From Bacteroidales bacterium (GTDB lineage Bacteria > Bacteroidota > Bacteroidia > Bacteroidales > Muribaculaceae), in contig SUXJ01000012.1 of the NCBI GenBank assembly GCA_015061005.1, positions 23,600 through 87,599 of the forward strand: 64,000 nucleotides of DNA, written 5' to 3'. The position numbers were made by a program, and so were the translations under genes. Of this stretch, positions 27,570 through 37,329 are shown piece after piece (within the stretch, counting starts at the first letter, position 1; each line of letters begins with the position of its first letter). The notes under the pieces were generated by a model. The model was not told where the DNA came from, did no database searches, and saw only the letters and a list, made by a program, of their open reading frames with translations.

Positions 27570-29219
27570 TTACTTGTCGAGTTGCTCGTAGCGCAGAGTT
27601 GCGGTGCACTGGTCGCAAACTTCGCTCGGTCCGAAGTATTGGATAGGACCGGGGTAAACGTAGCAAGTGTCCTTGGCCCAAGTGGCACGCTTGGCGGCGA
27701 AACGCTGGAAGGGAGTGCCGTTGAGGTCAACGAGGGCTTTTTGAATCACGGGCTTCATTTCGCCGTGGCGACGTTCCATGTTCATCATCATGGTGATGGG
27801 TATTCCGCCGGCAACCCATTGCACGCTGGGAGCAACGAGATTGCGAACCGAGCTCATGTAGCCGGTAACGCCGGCGTTGATGAGCATAGCGGCGTTGTAG
27901 CCGAGAGCGTAGCAATAGTCGGCATCGAAGTTAGAGGGGTCGGCGCAACGACCTTCGTAGCCGAAGAAGTGATACTGAGTGGCAAATTTACCCTTAAAGC
28001 TGCCGCGAGCCTTCATTTCAGCGAGGCGCTTGCCAACCATTTCGCCCAGAAGCTTTTCAGTTTCAATGAGCGATACTTGCACGTTGCCGTGGGGGTCACG
28101 GTCAAGGCTGAGCTGGCGAGCCACTCCGGCGGGCAGAGCTTCATAGATTGCAGAGTTTGCTGCGCTGAGCTGACCGATAACCCAATTGCGCTGAGCTTCG
28201 TTGCCTTCAATAGCGGCAAATTCTTCGCCCTTGTTGGCAAGCAGGTCATTGAGTTCGGCAATGAGGTTCTTCATTGCGGGAATGAACTCAATGAGACCTT
28301 CGGGAATGAGGGCGGTTCCGAAGTTAAGGCCTTCGGCTGCACGAGCGGCAACAACGTCGGCAATGTAGTTAACGATGTCTTGCAGGGTTTGGTTCTTGGC
28401 TTCAACTTCTTCAGAGATAATGCAGATGTTGGGCTGAGTCTGAAGTGCGCACTCAAGGGCGATATGGCTTGCAGAGCGACCCATGAGTTTGATGAAGTGC
28501 CAATATTTCTTAGCGGAGTTGCAGTCACGCTGAATGTTGCCGATAACTTCAGAGTAAACCTTGGTTGCGGTGTCGAAGCCGAAAGAGGTTTCAATGAGTT
28601 CGTTTTTCAAGTCGCCGTCAATGGTCTTGGGGCAGCCGATTACTTGCACTCCGGCATTGATTGACTTGTAGTATTCGGCAAGAATGGCAGCGTTGGTGTT
28701 GGAGTCGTCACCGCCAATAATCACGAGGGCCTTGATGTTGAGTTTCTTGAGGATTTCAAGACCTTTGTCGAATTGTTCTTTCTTTTCGAGTTTGGTACGA
28801 CCGGAACCGATGATGTCGAAACCGCCTGTGTTGCGATATTCATCAATGATAGCGGAAGTCAACTCCATGTATTGATGGTCAACGAAACCACCGGGGCCCA
28901 TCAAGAAGCCATAAAGACGGCTTTCTTTGTTGATTTTCTTAATACCGTCGAAAATACCGCAAATCACGTTGTGACCGCCGGGGGCTTGACCGCCGGAGAG
29001 GATTACGCCAACATTAACGGGGGCGCAAATCACCGGGTTGGTCTTTTCGAAAGTGAGTTCGGGCAAACCGTAAGTATTAGGGAACAAAGCCTTGATTTCT
29101 TCTTGGTTTGCTACGGAATTGGTGGGTTTACCCTCCTTGGCTACAACAGCACCGGTCAGCGCCAAGGGGAGCTTGGGCTGATAGGTTGCACGAGCTTGCT
29201 GCAATGCACTTTTCTTCAT
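27570..29219 (-). CDS. pfp: Pyrophosphate-dependent 6-phosphofructokinase
   Basis: PFP interconverts fructose-6-phosphate and fructose-1,6-bisphosphate using pyrophosphate and is reversible, serving glycolysis and gluconeogenesis. The 549-residue length matches the long-form PFP class. The phosphoryl-donor loop is GGDDSN at 169-174; the second Asp (D172) is the residue that in this family blocks ATP and gives PPi specificity. The substrate loop PKTIDGD (197-203) is also as in PPi-dependent enzymes. An open frame on the opposite strand is a codon-bias shadow. The gene has its own promoter and terminator and stands alone. Confidence 0.95.
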   Translation of the reverse strand: MKKSALQQARATYQPKLPLALTGAVVAKEGKPTNSVANQEEIKALFPNTYGLPELTFEKTNPVICAPVNVGVILSGGQAPGGHNVICGIFDGIKKINKESRLYGFLMGPGGFVDHQYMELTSAIIDEYRNTGGFDIIGSGRTKLEKKEQFDKGLEILKKLNIKALVIIGGDDSNTNAAILAEYYKSINAGVQVIGCPKTIDGDLKNELIETSFGFDTATKVYSEVIGNIQRDCNSAKKYWHFIKLMGRSASHIALECALQTQPNICIISEEVEAKNQTLQDIVNYIADVVAARAAEGLNFGTALIPEGLIEFIPAMKNLIAELNDLLANKGEEFAAIEGNEAQRNWVIGQLSAANSAIYEALPAGVARQLSLDRDPHGNVQVSLIETEKLLGEMVGKRLAEMKARGSFKGKFATQYHFFGYEGRCADPSNFDADYCYALGYNAAMLINAGVTGYMSSVRNLVAPSVQWVAGGIPITMMMNMERRHGEMKPVIQKALVDLNGTPFQRFAAKRATWAKDTCYVYPGPIQYFGPSEVCDQCTATLRYEQLDK

Positions 29220-29260
29220 GTTTTTATTCTATAAGTGATTAGTTTATACGTAATATGGCG

Positions 29261-29292
29261 CAAAGTTACGAATTTTTCTTTGCAGTCACAAA
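29261..29292 (-). promoter_or_regulatory. pfp promoter
   Basis: On the minus strand TTTG (29289-29292), a 20-nt spacer and TAACTTTG (29261-29268) match the Bacteroidetes consensus. Leader about 35 nt. Confidence 0.75.
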
Positions 29293-29383
29293 AATAATTT
29301 CGCAGACTGAAAAAGGACACGTGATTTTATGAGAATTATATGATTTATAAGACTTATCCCTATCAGTTGTGACAATAATTTTG

Positions 29384-29391
29384 TACCTTTG
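29384..29391 (+). promoter_or_regulatory. -7 box of the ABC-F gene; start codon nine bases away
   Basis: TACCTTTG at 29384-29391 fits TAnnTTTG. Only nine bases separate it from the ATG at 29401, so the transcript would be almost leaderless. No TTG is found at 19-21 nt upstream. Confidence 0.5.
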
Positions 29392-29400
29392 CACTCAGTT

Positions 29401-31335
29401 ATGATTTCAATTCGCAACCTTTCCGTGGAATTCAGTGCAAAGACGCTGCTCAACGATGTCAGCTACGTCATAAATCGGCGTGACCGCATCGCTCTCGTCG
29501 GCAAAAACGGTGCCGGAAAATCCACGATGCTGAAAATCATAGCCGGACTTCAACGCCCCTCCTCAGGAAGCATCGACATCCCCTCGGGAGTAAGCATCGG
29601 TTATCTTCCGCAACACATGACTACGGAAGACTCTTGCTCAGTGATCGACGAAGCGCGCAAGGCATTCGGCCACATCAAAGAGATGCAGCAGCAACTGAAC
29701 GCACTCAATGCAGAATTGGCTGAGCGCACGGATTATGACTCCGAAGCGTATGCCGAACTGATTGACCGAGTAACGACACTAACCGAGCGGCTGATGATGG
29801 AAGACGGCTCGGCAGGCGAAGCGGAGATTGAAAAAACGCTGATTGGACTTGGATTCAACCGAGAAGACTTTGACCGGCCTACTCAAGAATTCTCCGGAGG
29901 CTGGAGAATGCGCATAGAGTTGGCAAAAATATTGCTTCAACGCCCCGATGTGCTTTTACTTGACGAGCCCACAAACCACTTGGATATCGAATCTATTCAA
30001 TGGTTGGAAAACTTCTTGACAGCAAAAGCCGGGGCAGTTGTTTTGGTGAGCCATGACCGAGCATTTATTGACAATGTCACTAATCGCACCATAGAGATTT
30101 CGTTGGGCAGAATTTATGACTATAATGTGAATTACTCACACTACGTGGTGCTTCACCGAGAGCGTATCGAACAACAGATGCGCGCCTACCAAAACCAGCA
30201 GAAACAAATTGCCGACACCGAGGAATTCATTGAACGATTTCGTTACAAAGCAACAAAGGCCGTGCAGGTTCAAAGCCGCATGAAGCAGTTAGCAAAAATC
30301 GAGCGCATAGAAGTCGATGAAGTCGATACCTCACACCTTAATTTGCGATTCCCGCCGGCACCGCGCTCGGGAGACTACCCTATCATCGCTGAAGCCTTGA
30401 GCAAGAGTTATGACCGACATCAAGTATTCAGCGATGCAGCGTTTACGATCAAACGCGGTGAAAAGGTTGCTTTCGTAGGCAAAAACGGCGAAGGAAAATC
30501 CACTTTGGTCAAGTGCATAATGAACGAAATCCCCTATGACGGCACTCTAAAAATAGGTCATAACGTAAAAATCGGATATTTCGCTCAAAATCAGGCACAA
30601 TTGCTCGATGAAAGCATCACGGTATTTGACACCATTGACCGGGTGGCAGTCGGAGACATTCGCACAAAAATTCGCGACATTCTGGGCGCATTCATGTTTG
30701 GCGGAGAAGCCTCCGACAAGAAAGTCAAAGTGCTCAGTGGCGGCGAAAAGACCCGATTGGCAATGATTCGTTTGCTCTTGGAACCGGTCAACCTGCTCAT
30801 TCTCGACGAACCGACAAACCATCTTGACATGGCCACGAAAGACATACTCAAACAGGCCATCAAGGACTTTGACGGCACAGTGATTGTGGTGAGCCACGAC
30901 CGCGAATTTCTCGACGGATTGATTGAGAAGGTATATGAATTCGGCGGAGGAAAGGTGCGCGAATGCTTGGGTGGCATTTATGAGTTTTTGGAGAAGAAAA
31001 AACTATCCACGCTGCATGAACTTGAACGCTCCTCCACCGCTGCAGCGCCACCAAAACCAATGCCGGCGCCTGACAGTCCGCGCAAACTCACCTACGAAGA
31101 GAAAAAAGAGCGTGACCGCGCAATCAATCGAGCGGAAAAGCGAGTGAAAGAAGCCGAAGAGGAAATCACTCGCATAGAAGCCGACATTGCCGCCATAGAA
31201 GCGGCCTTGGCAAGCGGCGAGCAGCAAGACCCCGACATTTATGAACGCCATGCCGCCCTTGGCAAGCAATTGGACAATGCAATGAGCATTTGGGAACTTG
31301 CATCAATGGAACTTGAAGAAATAAAATCAAAATAA
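29401..31335 (+). CDS. ABC-F family ATPase (translation factor or ribosome-protection type)
   Basis: A 644-residue soluble protein with two ABC ATPase cassettes and no membrane domain. Walker A motifs are GKNGAGKST (about 39) and GKNGEGKST (about 360). Signature motifs are FSGGWRMR and LSGGEKTR, each followed by a Walker B (LLLDEPTNHLD, LILDEPTNHLD). The linker (about 235-310: ERFRYKATKAVQVQSRMKQL) is the P-site tRNA interaction motif of ABC-F proteins, and the C-terminus (about 555-644) is a charged coiled coil. The ATG at 29401 is preferred over an upstream TTG (29389) because the promoter -7 box lies between. Ribosome-associated function is known for the family; I cannot tell a housekeeping factor from a resistance protein. 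First gene of a long plus-strand run. Confidence 0.92.
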   Translation: MISIRNLSVEFSAKTLLNDVSYVINRRDRIALVGKNGAGKSTMLKIIAGLQRPSSGSIDIPSGVSIGYLPQHMTTEDSCSVIDEARKAFGHIKEMQQQLNALNAELAERTDYDSEAYAELIDRVTTLTERLMMEDGSAGEAEIEKTLIGLGFNREDFDRPTQEFSGGWRMRIELAKILLQRPDVLLLDEPTNHLDIESIQWLENFLTAKAGAVVLVSHDRAFIDNVTNRTIEISLGRIYDYNVNYSHYVVLHRERIEQQMRAYQNQQKQIADTEEFIERFRYKATKAVQVQSRMKQLAKIERIEVDEVDTSHLNLRFPPAPRSGDYPIIAEALSKSYDRHQVFSDAAFTIKRGEKVAFVGKNGEGKSTLVKCIMNEIPYDGTLKIGHNVKIGYFAQNQAQLLDESITVFDTIDRVAVGDIRTKIRDILGAFMFGGEASDKKVKVLSGGEKTRLAMIRLLLEPVNLLILDEPTNHLDMATKDILKQAIKDFDGTVIVVSHDREFLDGLIEKVYEFGGGKVRECLGGIYEFLEKKKLSTLHELERSSTAAAPPKPMPAPDSPRKLTYEEKKERDRAINRAEKRVKEAEEEITRIEADIAAIEAALASGEQQDPDIYERHAALGKQLDNAMSIWELASMELEEIKSK

Positions 31336-31348
31336 ATAATTATCACAC

Positions 31349-32995
31349 ATGTTTGAAACGTTACTCGCGCCCGGCAACACAGGATTGGCATCAACACTGG
31401 TGCTCTATTCCTTTGTAATTGCAGCAGGCATCTACTTGGGCAAGTTGAAATTCGGAGGCGTCTCTTTAGGTGTTACCTTCGTTTTGTTCGTGGGCATCTT
31501 GATGGGCCATTTCGGCTATACGGTAAATCCTGAAGTCTTGAAATTTATTCGCGAATTCGGCTTGATTTTATTTATCTTCGCTATTGGACTGCAAGTAGGT
31601 CCGGCATTTTTCTCGTCATTCAAAAAGGGCGGAGTGAGGCTCAACGTGCTTGCCGTGATAATGGTAGTGCTCAACGTTGGCATTGCAGTGGCAATATATC
31701 TCATCGGACAGGGTAGCATCTCCATCGAAGCCATCACGGGCGTAATGAGCGGTGCGGTCACCAACACTCCGGGACTTGCCGCCGCGCAGCAAGCCGCAAA
31801 TAATCCCGACGCTGCCGACACCATGGCCATGGGCTACGCCGCAGCATATCCACTCGGAGTGTGCGGCATAATTATATCAATTCTGATTTTGCGCAAAGTC
31901 TTCCGCATTGACCTAAAAAAAGAAGTGAAACAGCTTGAAGACGAAGCCGCTGAGGAGCAAAATGCACCCTCAGTGCTGAGTTTTGAAGTAACAAACAAGT
32001 TAGTCAACGGGCTTTCGCTCCGACAGCTTCACGACGTGATTCACTGTGACTTCGTCGTTTCGCGACTGCTAAACGCCTACAACGAAGTAATCATACCGAC
32101 GTCGGAAACACTCATTCGCGTTGGCGACAAGGTTAAAGTAGTCATGTCGGCAAACGACGAAATGTCGTTCAGCGCACTCTTGGGACCCAAAATTGAAATG
32201 GAATGGGAAGAAACGCCTTCGGAAGTGGTCAGCCGCCGAATCTTGCTGACTCGACCGAAATACAATGGCGTCACACTCGGACAACTGCGCTTGCACAGCG
32301 GCTACCAGCTGAATGCCACTCGAGTAAACCGAAGCGGTGTTGACTTGCTGGCATCACCCGGTTTGAGACTGCAAATGGGCGACCGAATTACCGTCGTGGG
32401 ACACTTGAACGACATTTCACGCCTCTCCGACAAACTCGGCAACTCCATGAAACGACTCAACGAACCCAACCTGATCACGATTTTCCTCGGCATTCTGTTC
32501 GGCATTCTGCTTGGCTCCATCGACGTTGGCTTCGGAATGAAACTCGGACTCGCCGGAGGCCCCCTCGTAGTAGCCATTTTGCTGTCGCGCTTCGGCTATA
32601 AAGCAAAACTGATAACCTACACTTCCTCATCGGCGTCAATGCTGATGCGTGAACTCGGAATTTCCTTATTCTTAGCGTCAGTGGGTATTGCTGCCGGCAA
32701 GACGTTTGCCCCGACGGTATTCAATATAACCGGAATGTGGTGGGTAATCTACGGTTTCATCATCACCGTGGTGCCACTGCTCATTGTCGGATTCATTGCT
32801 CGCAAAGTATATAAAATCAACTTTTTGCACATCATGGGTCTGCTTTCCGGAGGCTATACCGATCCTCCGGCCCTTGCCTATGCCTCAGGGTCAAGCCAAA
32901 GCGATGCACCAGCGGTTGCATACTCAACGGTCTATCCTCTGACCATGTTTTTGCGAGTAGTCGCAGCTCAAGTGCTAATCCTTGCATTTTTCTAA
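31349..32995 (+). CDS. AspT/YidE-family transporter with paired TrkA-C domains
   Basis: A 548-residue inner-membrane protein. Two sets of about five membrane segments (about 15-190 and 375-548) flank two cytoplasmic RCK/TrkA-C domains (about 205-285 and 290-370: SLRQLHDVIHCDFVVSRLLN, TLGQLRLHSGYQLNATRV). This is the aspartate:alanine exchanger (AspT) / YidE-YbjL duplication family. The two membrane halves share GLxxGAVTNTPGLA-like and GGYTDPPALAYA motifs. The substrate is unknown; members export small acids. It starts 13 nt after the ABC-F stop and precedes a BadF-type kinase. Confidence 0.9.
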   Translation: MFETLLAPGNTGLASTLVLYSFVIAAGIYLGKLKFGGVSLGVTFVLFVGILMGHFGYTVNPEVLKFIREFGLILFIFAIGLQVGPAFFSSFKKGGVRLNVLAVIMVVLNVGIAVAIYLIGQGSISIEAITGVMSGAVTNTPGLAAAQQAANNPDAADTMAMGYAAAYPLGVCGIIISILILRKVFRIDLKKEVKQLEDEAAEEQNAPSVLSFEVTNKLVNGLSLRQLHDVIHCDFVVSRLLNAYNEVIIPTSETLIRVGDKVKVVMSANDEMSFSALLGPKIEMEWEETPSEVVSRRILLTRPKYNGVTLGQLRLHSGYQLNATRVNRSGVDLLASPGLRLQMGDRITVVGHLNDISRLSDKLGNSMKRLNEPNLITIFLGILFGILLGSIDVGFGMKLGLAGGPLVVAILLSRFGYKAKLITYTSSSASMLMRELGISLFLASVGIAAGKTFAPTVFNITGMWWVIYGFIITVVPLLIVGFIARKVYKINFLHIMGLLSGGYTDPPALAYASGSSQSDAPAVAYSTVYPLTMFLRVVAAQVLILAFF

Positions 32996-33006
32996 AAAAG
33001 TTTTCG

Positions 33007-33014
33007 TAACTTTG
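33007..33014 (+). promoter_or_regulatory. -7 box abutting the BadF-type kinase start codon
   Basis: TAACTTTG at 33007-33014 matches TAnnTTTG and ends four bases before the ATG at 33019, so the transcript would start at or within two or three bases of the ATG. A TTG at 32982-32984 is 22 nt upstream, slightly long for a -33 element. It would be an internal promoter of the plus-strand run. Confidence 0.5.
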
Positions 33015-33018
33015 AGGA

Positions 33019-33819
33019 ATGAAACTGATAGTAGATGCCGGAGGCACAAAAACCGAATGGGCAATAGTCAACTCAGACTCCGCAGTGCAAATAAAAACAT
33101 GCACAGGGGTTAATGCCTTGCTCTACGACGTCGATACTATGAAATCGACGTTTGCCGATGCACTGTGCGACGTTGACACAAGCGACCTGACTGAAATCTA
33201 CTATTACGGAGCCGGCTGCGCCACCGAGACGGTTTGCAACAAAGTAATGCAAGCCTTGCCCAAAGCACCTGTCGTGCAAGTCAACAGCGATTTGCTCGGT
33301 GCAGCTCGCGCCTTGTTCGGTTCTCGAAAAGGTCTTGCCGGAATCATGGGCACAGGCAGCAACACCGGGCTCTATGACGGAACAAACATCATCAAAAATA
33401 TGCCACCGCTCGGATTCATTCTCGGCGATGAAGGCAGCGGAGCGGCAATGGGACGCGAACTCTTGCGCAAAGTATATCGCTTCGGACTGCTACGCAACGA
33501 ATTTGAGCAGTGGCTCAAAGCCGACTACGGCGAAGTGCTCCGCAAGGTCTATCGCGAACCCGGCGCAAATCAATTTTTAGGCTCGCTGACGCGTTTTGTG
33601 AGCGAACACCGTCGGGAATGCCAAGAAGTAATCAGCAATACATTCACGCCGCTATTTGTGCACATCAAAGAGTACTATGGACTCGAAGAAGTCGGATTTG
33701 TCGGTGGTTTGGCCGACACTTTCTCTTCGGAAATTTGCGAAATAGCCGGACTTCACGGGATAACCGTCACTAAAATACTGAAACGCCCCATACCGGGACT
33801 GATTGAATATCATACCTAA
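33019..33819 (+). CDS. BadF/BadG-type ATPase, probable N-acetylglucosamine kinase-like sugar kinase
   Basis: A 266-residue protein of the actin-like (ASKHA) ATPase fold. Phosphate-1 motif DAGGTKTEW at 6-14, a second glycine motif GIMGTGSNTGLY at about 112, GDEGSGAAMGREL at about 139, and adenosine motif VGFVGGLADTF at about 228. This is the BadF/BadG/BcrA family, whose short members are glucosamine or N-acetylglucosamine kinases; a sugar kinase role, perhaps in amino sugar recycling, is the best fit but not proved. It lies 23 nt after the transporter and 12 nt before serB. A predicted leaderless promoter precedes it. Confidence 0.8.
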   Translation: MKLIVDAGGTKTEWAIVNSDSAVQIKTCTGVNALLYDVDTMKSTFADALCDVDTSDLTEIYYYGAGCATETVCNKVMQALPKAPVVQVNSDLLGAARALFGSRKGLAGIMGTGSNTGLYDGTNIIKNMPPLGFILGDEGSGAAMGRELLRKVYRFGLLRNEFEQWLKADYGEVLRKVYREPGANQFLGSLTRFVSEHRRECQEVISNTFTPLFVHIKEYYGLEEVGFVGGLADTFSSEICEIAGLHGITVTKILKRPIPGLIEYHT

Positions 33820-33831
33820 AAGTCACACACG

Positions 33832-35073
33832 ATGAAAGACAACAAAGACACCGAATTGATTCTGATTAACGTCACGGGAGTGGATCGCCCGGGCGTAACA
33901 TCAGCTCTGACAGAGATTCTCGGCCGACACAATGCCATGATTCTTGACATCGGCCAAAGCACTATTCATCATTACCTTTCGCTTGGAATCTTGATTAAAA
34001 CAGACTCCAAAACATCGGGCGACACTCTGAAAGAACTCCTGTTCAAAGCTTCGGAACTCAACCTGAACATTCGCTTTACGCCCACCGGGGTAGGCGACTA
34101 TGAAAATTGGGTAACCATGCAAGGCAAAAGCCGATGGATTATCACCATGCTCGGCCGCAGACTCACAGCAGACCACATTGCCAAACTCACTGCCGAGGTT
34201 GCTGCCGAAGGGCTGAATATTGAAAACATAAAACGTCTGACAGGACGAATTTCGCTAAAAGCAAACGATAACGACCCACACTCAAAGACGTGTATAGAAA
34301 TGGCCGTGCGCGGCAACCCCGCTGACCGCAGCGGTCTGTCGCGCAGATTCTTGGAAATAGCGTCAAGCAACGCCGTTGACATCTCATTCCAAGAAGACAA
34401 CGTGTTCCGCCGCACTCGCCGACTCATCTGCTTCGATATGGACTCCACGCTCATCGAAACCGAAGTTATCGACGAACTTGCCATTCGCGCAGGAGTGGGC
34501 GACCAAGTCAAAGCTATCACCGAACGAGCCATGCGTGGCGAAATTGACTTCACCGAGAGTTTCACCGAGCGAGTTGCTTTACTCAAAGGTCTCGACGTGA
34601 ACGTCATGCAAGAAATTGCTGAAAATCTACCCATAACGGAAGGGTTGGAACGCATGATGACCGTATTGAAACGCGCCGGCTACAAGACGGCAATTCTCTC
34701 CGGTGGATTTACGTATTTCGGCAACTATCTGCGTCAGAGATTCGGATTTGACTACGTTTATGCCAACGAACTCGAAATCGACGCCAACGGCAAACTAACC
34801 GGCCGCTACGTAGGCGACGTTGTGGATGGCCGACGCAAAGCCGAACTCTTGAAACTGCTCGCCCAAGTCGAAAACGTGAACATCGCGCAAACCATAGCCG
34901 TTGGCGACGGTGCTAATGACCTCCCGATGCTCGCAACGGCAGGACTCGGCATTGCATTCCACGCCAAACCCAAAGTGAAGCAAACAGCGGAGCAAAGCCT
35001 CTCAACAATCGGGCTCGACGGCGTGCTGTACTTCCTCGGTTTCAAAGACTCTCTAATGGAACTCCGCAAATAA
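33832..35073 (+). CDS. serB: Phosphoserine phosphatase SerB with N-terminal ACT domains
   Basis: SerB hydrolyses phosphoserine in the last step of serine synthesis. The 413-residue enzyme has an N-terminal regulatory half with two ACT-like segments (about 10-85: ILINVTGVDRPGVTSALTEI; about 102-185) and a HAD domain (about 195-405). The HAD nucleophile motif is FDMDSTLIE (D202, D204), then SGGFTYF (motif II) and GDGANDLPML (motif IV). The ACT pair suggests serine feedback regulation. It follows the kinase by 12 nt and precedes mscL by 44 nt. The plus-strand operon may continue across. Confidence 0.96.
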   Translation: MKDNKDTELILINVTGVDRPGVTSALTEILGRHNAMILDIGQSTIHHYLSLGILIKTDSKTSGDTLKELLFKASELNLNIRFTPTGVGDYENWVTMQGKSRWIITMLGRRLTADHIAKLTAEVAAEGLNIENIKRLTGRISLKANDNDPHSKTCIEMAVRGNPADRSGLSRRFLEIASSNAVDISFQEDNVFRRTRRLICFDMDSTLIETEVIDELAIRAGVGDQVKAITERAMRGEIDFTESFTERVALLKGLDVNVMQEIAENLPITEGLERMMTVLKRAGYKTAILSGGFTYFGNYLRQRFGFDYVYANELEIDANGKLTGRYVGDVVDGRRKAELLKLLAQVENVNIAQTIAVGDGANDLPMLATAGLGIAFHAKPKVKQTAEQSLSTIGLDGVLYFLGFKDSLMELRK

Positions 35074-35117
35074 TATTCAACTAATCAATATCATTAACCC
35101 TATTAAAATCAATCACA

Positions 35118-35534
35118 ATGGGATTTATCTCTGACTTTAAAGCCTTTGCAATTAAAGGCAATGTAATCGACATGGCAGTCGGTGTAATCATCGGTGGAGC
35201 ATTTGGCAAAATCGTTACTTCACTCGTAAACGATGTTATCATGCCTGTTATCGGCATTCTCACCGGCGGCGTAAACTTCAAGGACCTCAAGGCAAACATC
35301 AGTTTTGCTGCCGACGAAGCTGAAGCAGTGTATCTGAACTACGGAATGTTTATCCAAAACATCGTTGACTTTTTGATTATTGCTTTGTCAATTTTCATGG
35401 CACTCAAGGTCATCATGAAATTCAAAAAGAAAGAAGAAGCTGCACCGGCTCCTGCGCCCGCTCCGGCACCCAGCAAAGAAGAAGTGTTGCTCACCGAAAT
35501 ACGCGATCTGCTTAAGGAACAAAAGAAAAATTGA
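35118..35534 (+). CDS. mscL: Large-conductance mechanosensitive channel MscL
   Basis: MscL opens under membrane tension to release solutes during hypo-osmotic shock. The 138-residue protein has the N-terminal amphipathic helix ([20 protein letters not shown]), TM1 ([20 protein letters not shown]), a periplasmic loop, TM2 (about 78-98, [18 protein letters not shown]) and a helical tail. Before the tail is an alternating Ala/Pro stretch ([11 protein letters not shown]), a flexible linker. Its stop overlaps the murI start (TTGA), so the two may be translationally coupled. Confidence 0.96.
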   Translation: MGFISDFKAFAIKGNVIDMAVGVIIGGAFGKIVTSLVNDVIMPVIGILTGGVNFKDLKANISFAADEAEAVYLNYGMFIQNIVDFLIIALSIFMALKVIMKFKKKEEAAPAPAPAPAPSKEEVLLTEIRDLLKEQKKN

Positions 35535-36370
35535 ACCTCGCTGACAATAAAACACCGGGCCCCATAGGCGTTTTCGACAGCGGCTATGGCGGCCTTACAA
35601 TTCTGGATGGCATCCGCTCGATGATGCCCGAGTATGACTACATATACTTGGGAGATAATGCACGTACACCCTATGGAACACGCTCTTTTGAGGTCGTTTA
35701 TGAGTTTACGTTGCAAGCCGTGAAACGCCTCTTCGAAATGGGATGCCATCTAATCATTCTCGGCTGCAACACCGCATCAGCCAAAGCATTGCGTAGCATT
35801 CAACAGCTCGATTTGCCGCACTTGGCTCCCGAACGCCGAGTTCTTGGGGTTATACGACCAACAGTAGAAGCCCTCGGCTCTTTTACCCGAAATGGTCACG
35901 TTGGTATTTTTGGCACTCCGGGAACCATCCGGTCTAACAGTTATAACCTTGAAATAGCCAAGCTATACCCTAATTTCGTCACCACCGGCCAAGAGTGTCC
36001 CCTATGGGTCCCCTTAGTCGAAAACAAAGAATTCAACAGTCCGGGCGCAGATTATTTTGTAAAGAAATATATTGCCAACCTCCTTGAGCGCGATGCAGAA
36101 ATAGACACGGTGCTTCTTGGTTGCACCCACTATCCGTTGCTCCTGAACAAAATTCGGGAACACATGCCCCCGAACGTAAAAATCGTCACTCAAGGAAACA
36201 TCGTGGCGAAATCTCTCCGAAACTATATCGACAGGCACCCCGAGATGGAGCAGCGAATAAGCAAGCATGGCTCCATAAAATATTTCACCACCGAAAACGC
36301 TGAAAAGTTCTCCGAGATGGGTTCGGTTTTTCTCTCTCAGCAAATTCAAGCCCAAAGTATCAGCTTATGA
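35531..36370 (+). CDS. murI: Glutamate racemase MurI
   Basis: MurI makes D-glutamate for peptidoglycan by two-base racemisation. The 279-residue enzyme has the two catalytic cysteines C79 ([11 protein letters not shown]) and C198 ([10 protein letters not shown]), and [10 protein letters not shown] near the N-terminus. The only plausible start is a TTG at 35531: the next ATG (residue 31 onward) would remove the FDSG substrate loop. The TTG overlaps the TGA of mscL, suggesting stop-start coupling and low expression. It overlaps dusB by 4 nt at its other end. Confidence 0.93.
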   Translation: MNLADNKTPGPIGVFDSGYGGLTILDGIRSMMPEYDYIYLGDNARTPYGTRSFEVVYEFTLQAVKRLFEMGCHLIILGCNTASAKALRSIQQLDLPHLAPERRVLGVIRPTVEALGSFTRNGHVGIFGTPGTIRSNSYNLEIAKLYPNFVTTGQECPLWVPLVENKEFNSPGADYFVKKYIANLLERDAEIDTVLLGCTHYPLLLNKIREHMPPNVKIVTQGNIVAKSLRNYIDRHPEMEQRISKHGSIKYFTTENAEKFSEMGSVFLSQQIQAQSISL

Positions 36371-37329
36371 AAATCGGCTCTGTCAATCTCGGTCAACAAC
36401 CGGTAATGCTCGCTCCGATGGAGGACGTTACCGACGCTTCTTTTCGCCTCATTGCCAAGGAATGCGGAGCCGACATGGTTTACACGGAGTTTATCAGCTC
36501 CGACGCCCTCGTTCGCAACATCGCATCAACCACTCGCAAACTGGAAATCAACTCGGAAGAACGACCCGTAGCAATTCAAATCTATGGTCGGGAAGTTGAC
36601 GTCATGGTCGAAGCGGCTAAAATAGTCGAAGCGGCTAAGCCCGACATTCTTGACCTTAACTTCGGTTGTCCGGTCAAAAAAGTAGCAGGCAAAGGTGCCG
36701 GTTCGGGAATGCTCCGCGATGTGCCGAAAATGCTCGACATTACCCGCGCAGTTGTTAAGGCCGTCAACATCCCCGTAACCGTCAAAACTCGCTTGGGCTG
36801 GGACCACACTCAGAAAATCATTGTAGAGCTTGCCGAGCAGCTCCAAGACTGCGGCATCGCTGCACTGACAGTCCACGGACGCACTCGCTCACAAATGTAT
36901 ACCGGCGAGGCTGATTGGGAAATGATTGCTCGCGTGAAAGAAAATCCCCGACTCAACATCCCGGTAATCGGAAATGGAGATGTTTGCACCCGAGAACATG
37001 TTGAACGAGCTTTTTCAACCTATGGAGTTGATGGTGTAATGGTGGGGCGTGCATCAATCGGAGCCCCATGGATTTTTCATGAATTAAAAGGGCTCGGCCC
37101 GATCGACTCTCACCGACAGTTTGACTATCTACGCCGACAAATAAATGAAAGCGTGGATCGAATAGACCCCATTCGCGGCATCTTACACATACGCCGCCAC
37201 ATAGCAGTCACACCATTATTCAAAGGAATTCCAAACTTCCGACAAACGCGCATCAAAATGTTGCAGACGCCCGATTTGGAGACTCTGCTTTCACTTATAA
37301 ATCAAGTAGAAGAAACTTATTACTCATGA
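36367..37329 (+). CDS. dusB: tRNA-dihydrouridine synthase DusB-type
   Basis: A flavoenzyme that reduces uridine to dihydrouridine in the tRNA D-loop. The 320-residue protein has the DUS TIM barrel: LAPMEDVTDASFR (15-27), catalytic Cys101 in NFGCPVKKV, HGRTRSQMY and GNGDVC, and a C-terminal helical tRNA-binding domain. Length and motifs fit DusB. Overlaps murI by 4 nt (ATGA) and the following GIN-domain gene by 4 nt, indicating a tightly coupled operon. Confidence 0.95.
   Translation: MKIGSVNLGQQPVMLAPMEDVTDASFRLIAKECGADMVYTEFISSDALVRNIASTTRKLEINSEERPVAIQIYGREVDVMVEAAKIVEAAKPDILDLNFGCPVKKVAGKGAGSGMLRDVPKMLDITRAVVKAVNIPVTVKTRLGWDHTQKIIVELAEQLQDCGIAALTVHGRTRSQMYTGEADWEMIARVKENPRLNIPVIGNGDVCTREHVERAFSTYGVDGVMVGRASIGAPWIFHELKGLGPIDSHRQFDYLRRQINESVDRIDPIRGILHIRRHIAVTPLFKGIPNFRQTRIKMLQTPDLETLLSLINQVEETYYS

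Noticed and set aside
27582..28664. 360-codon open frame antisense to pfp
   Set aside because: Antisense shadow of a highly biased housekeeping gene; no family resemblance.
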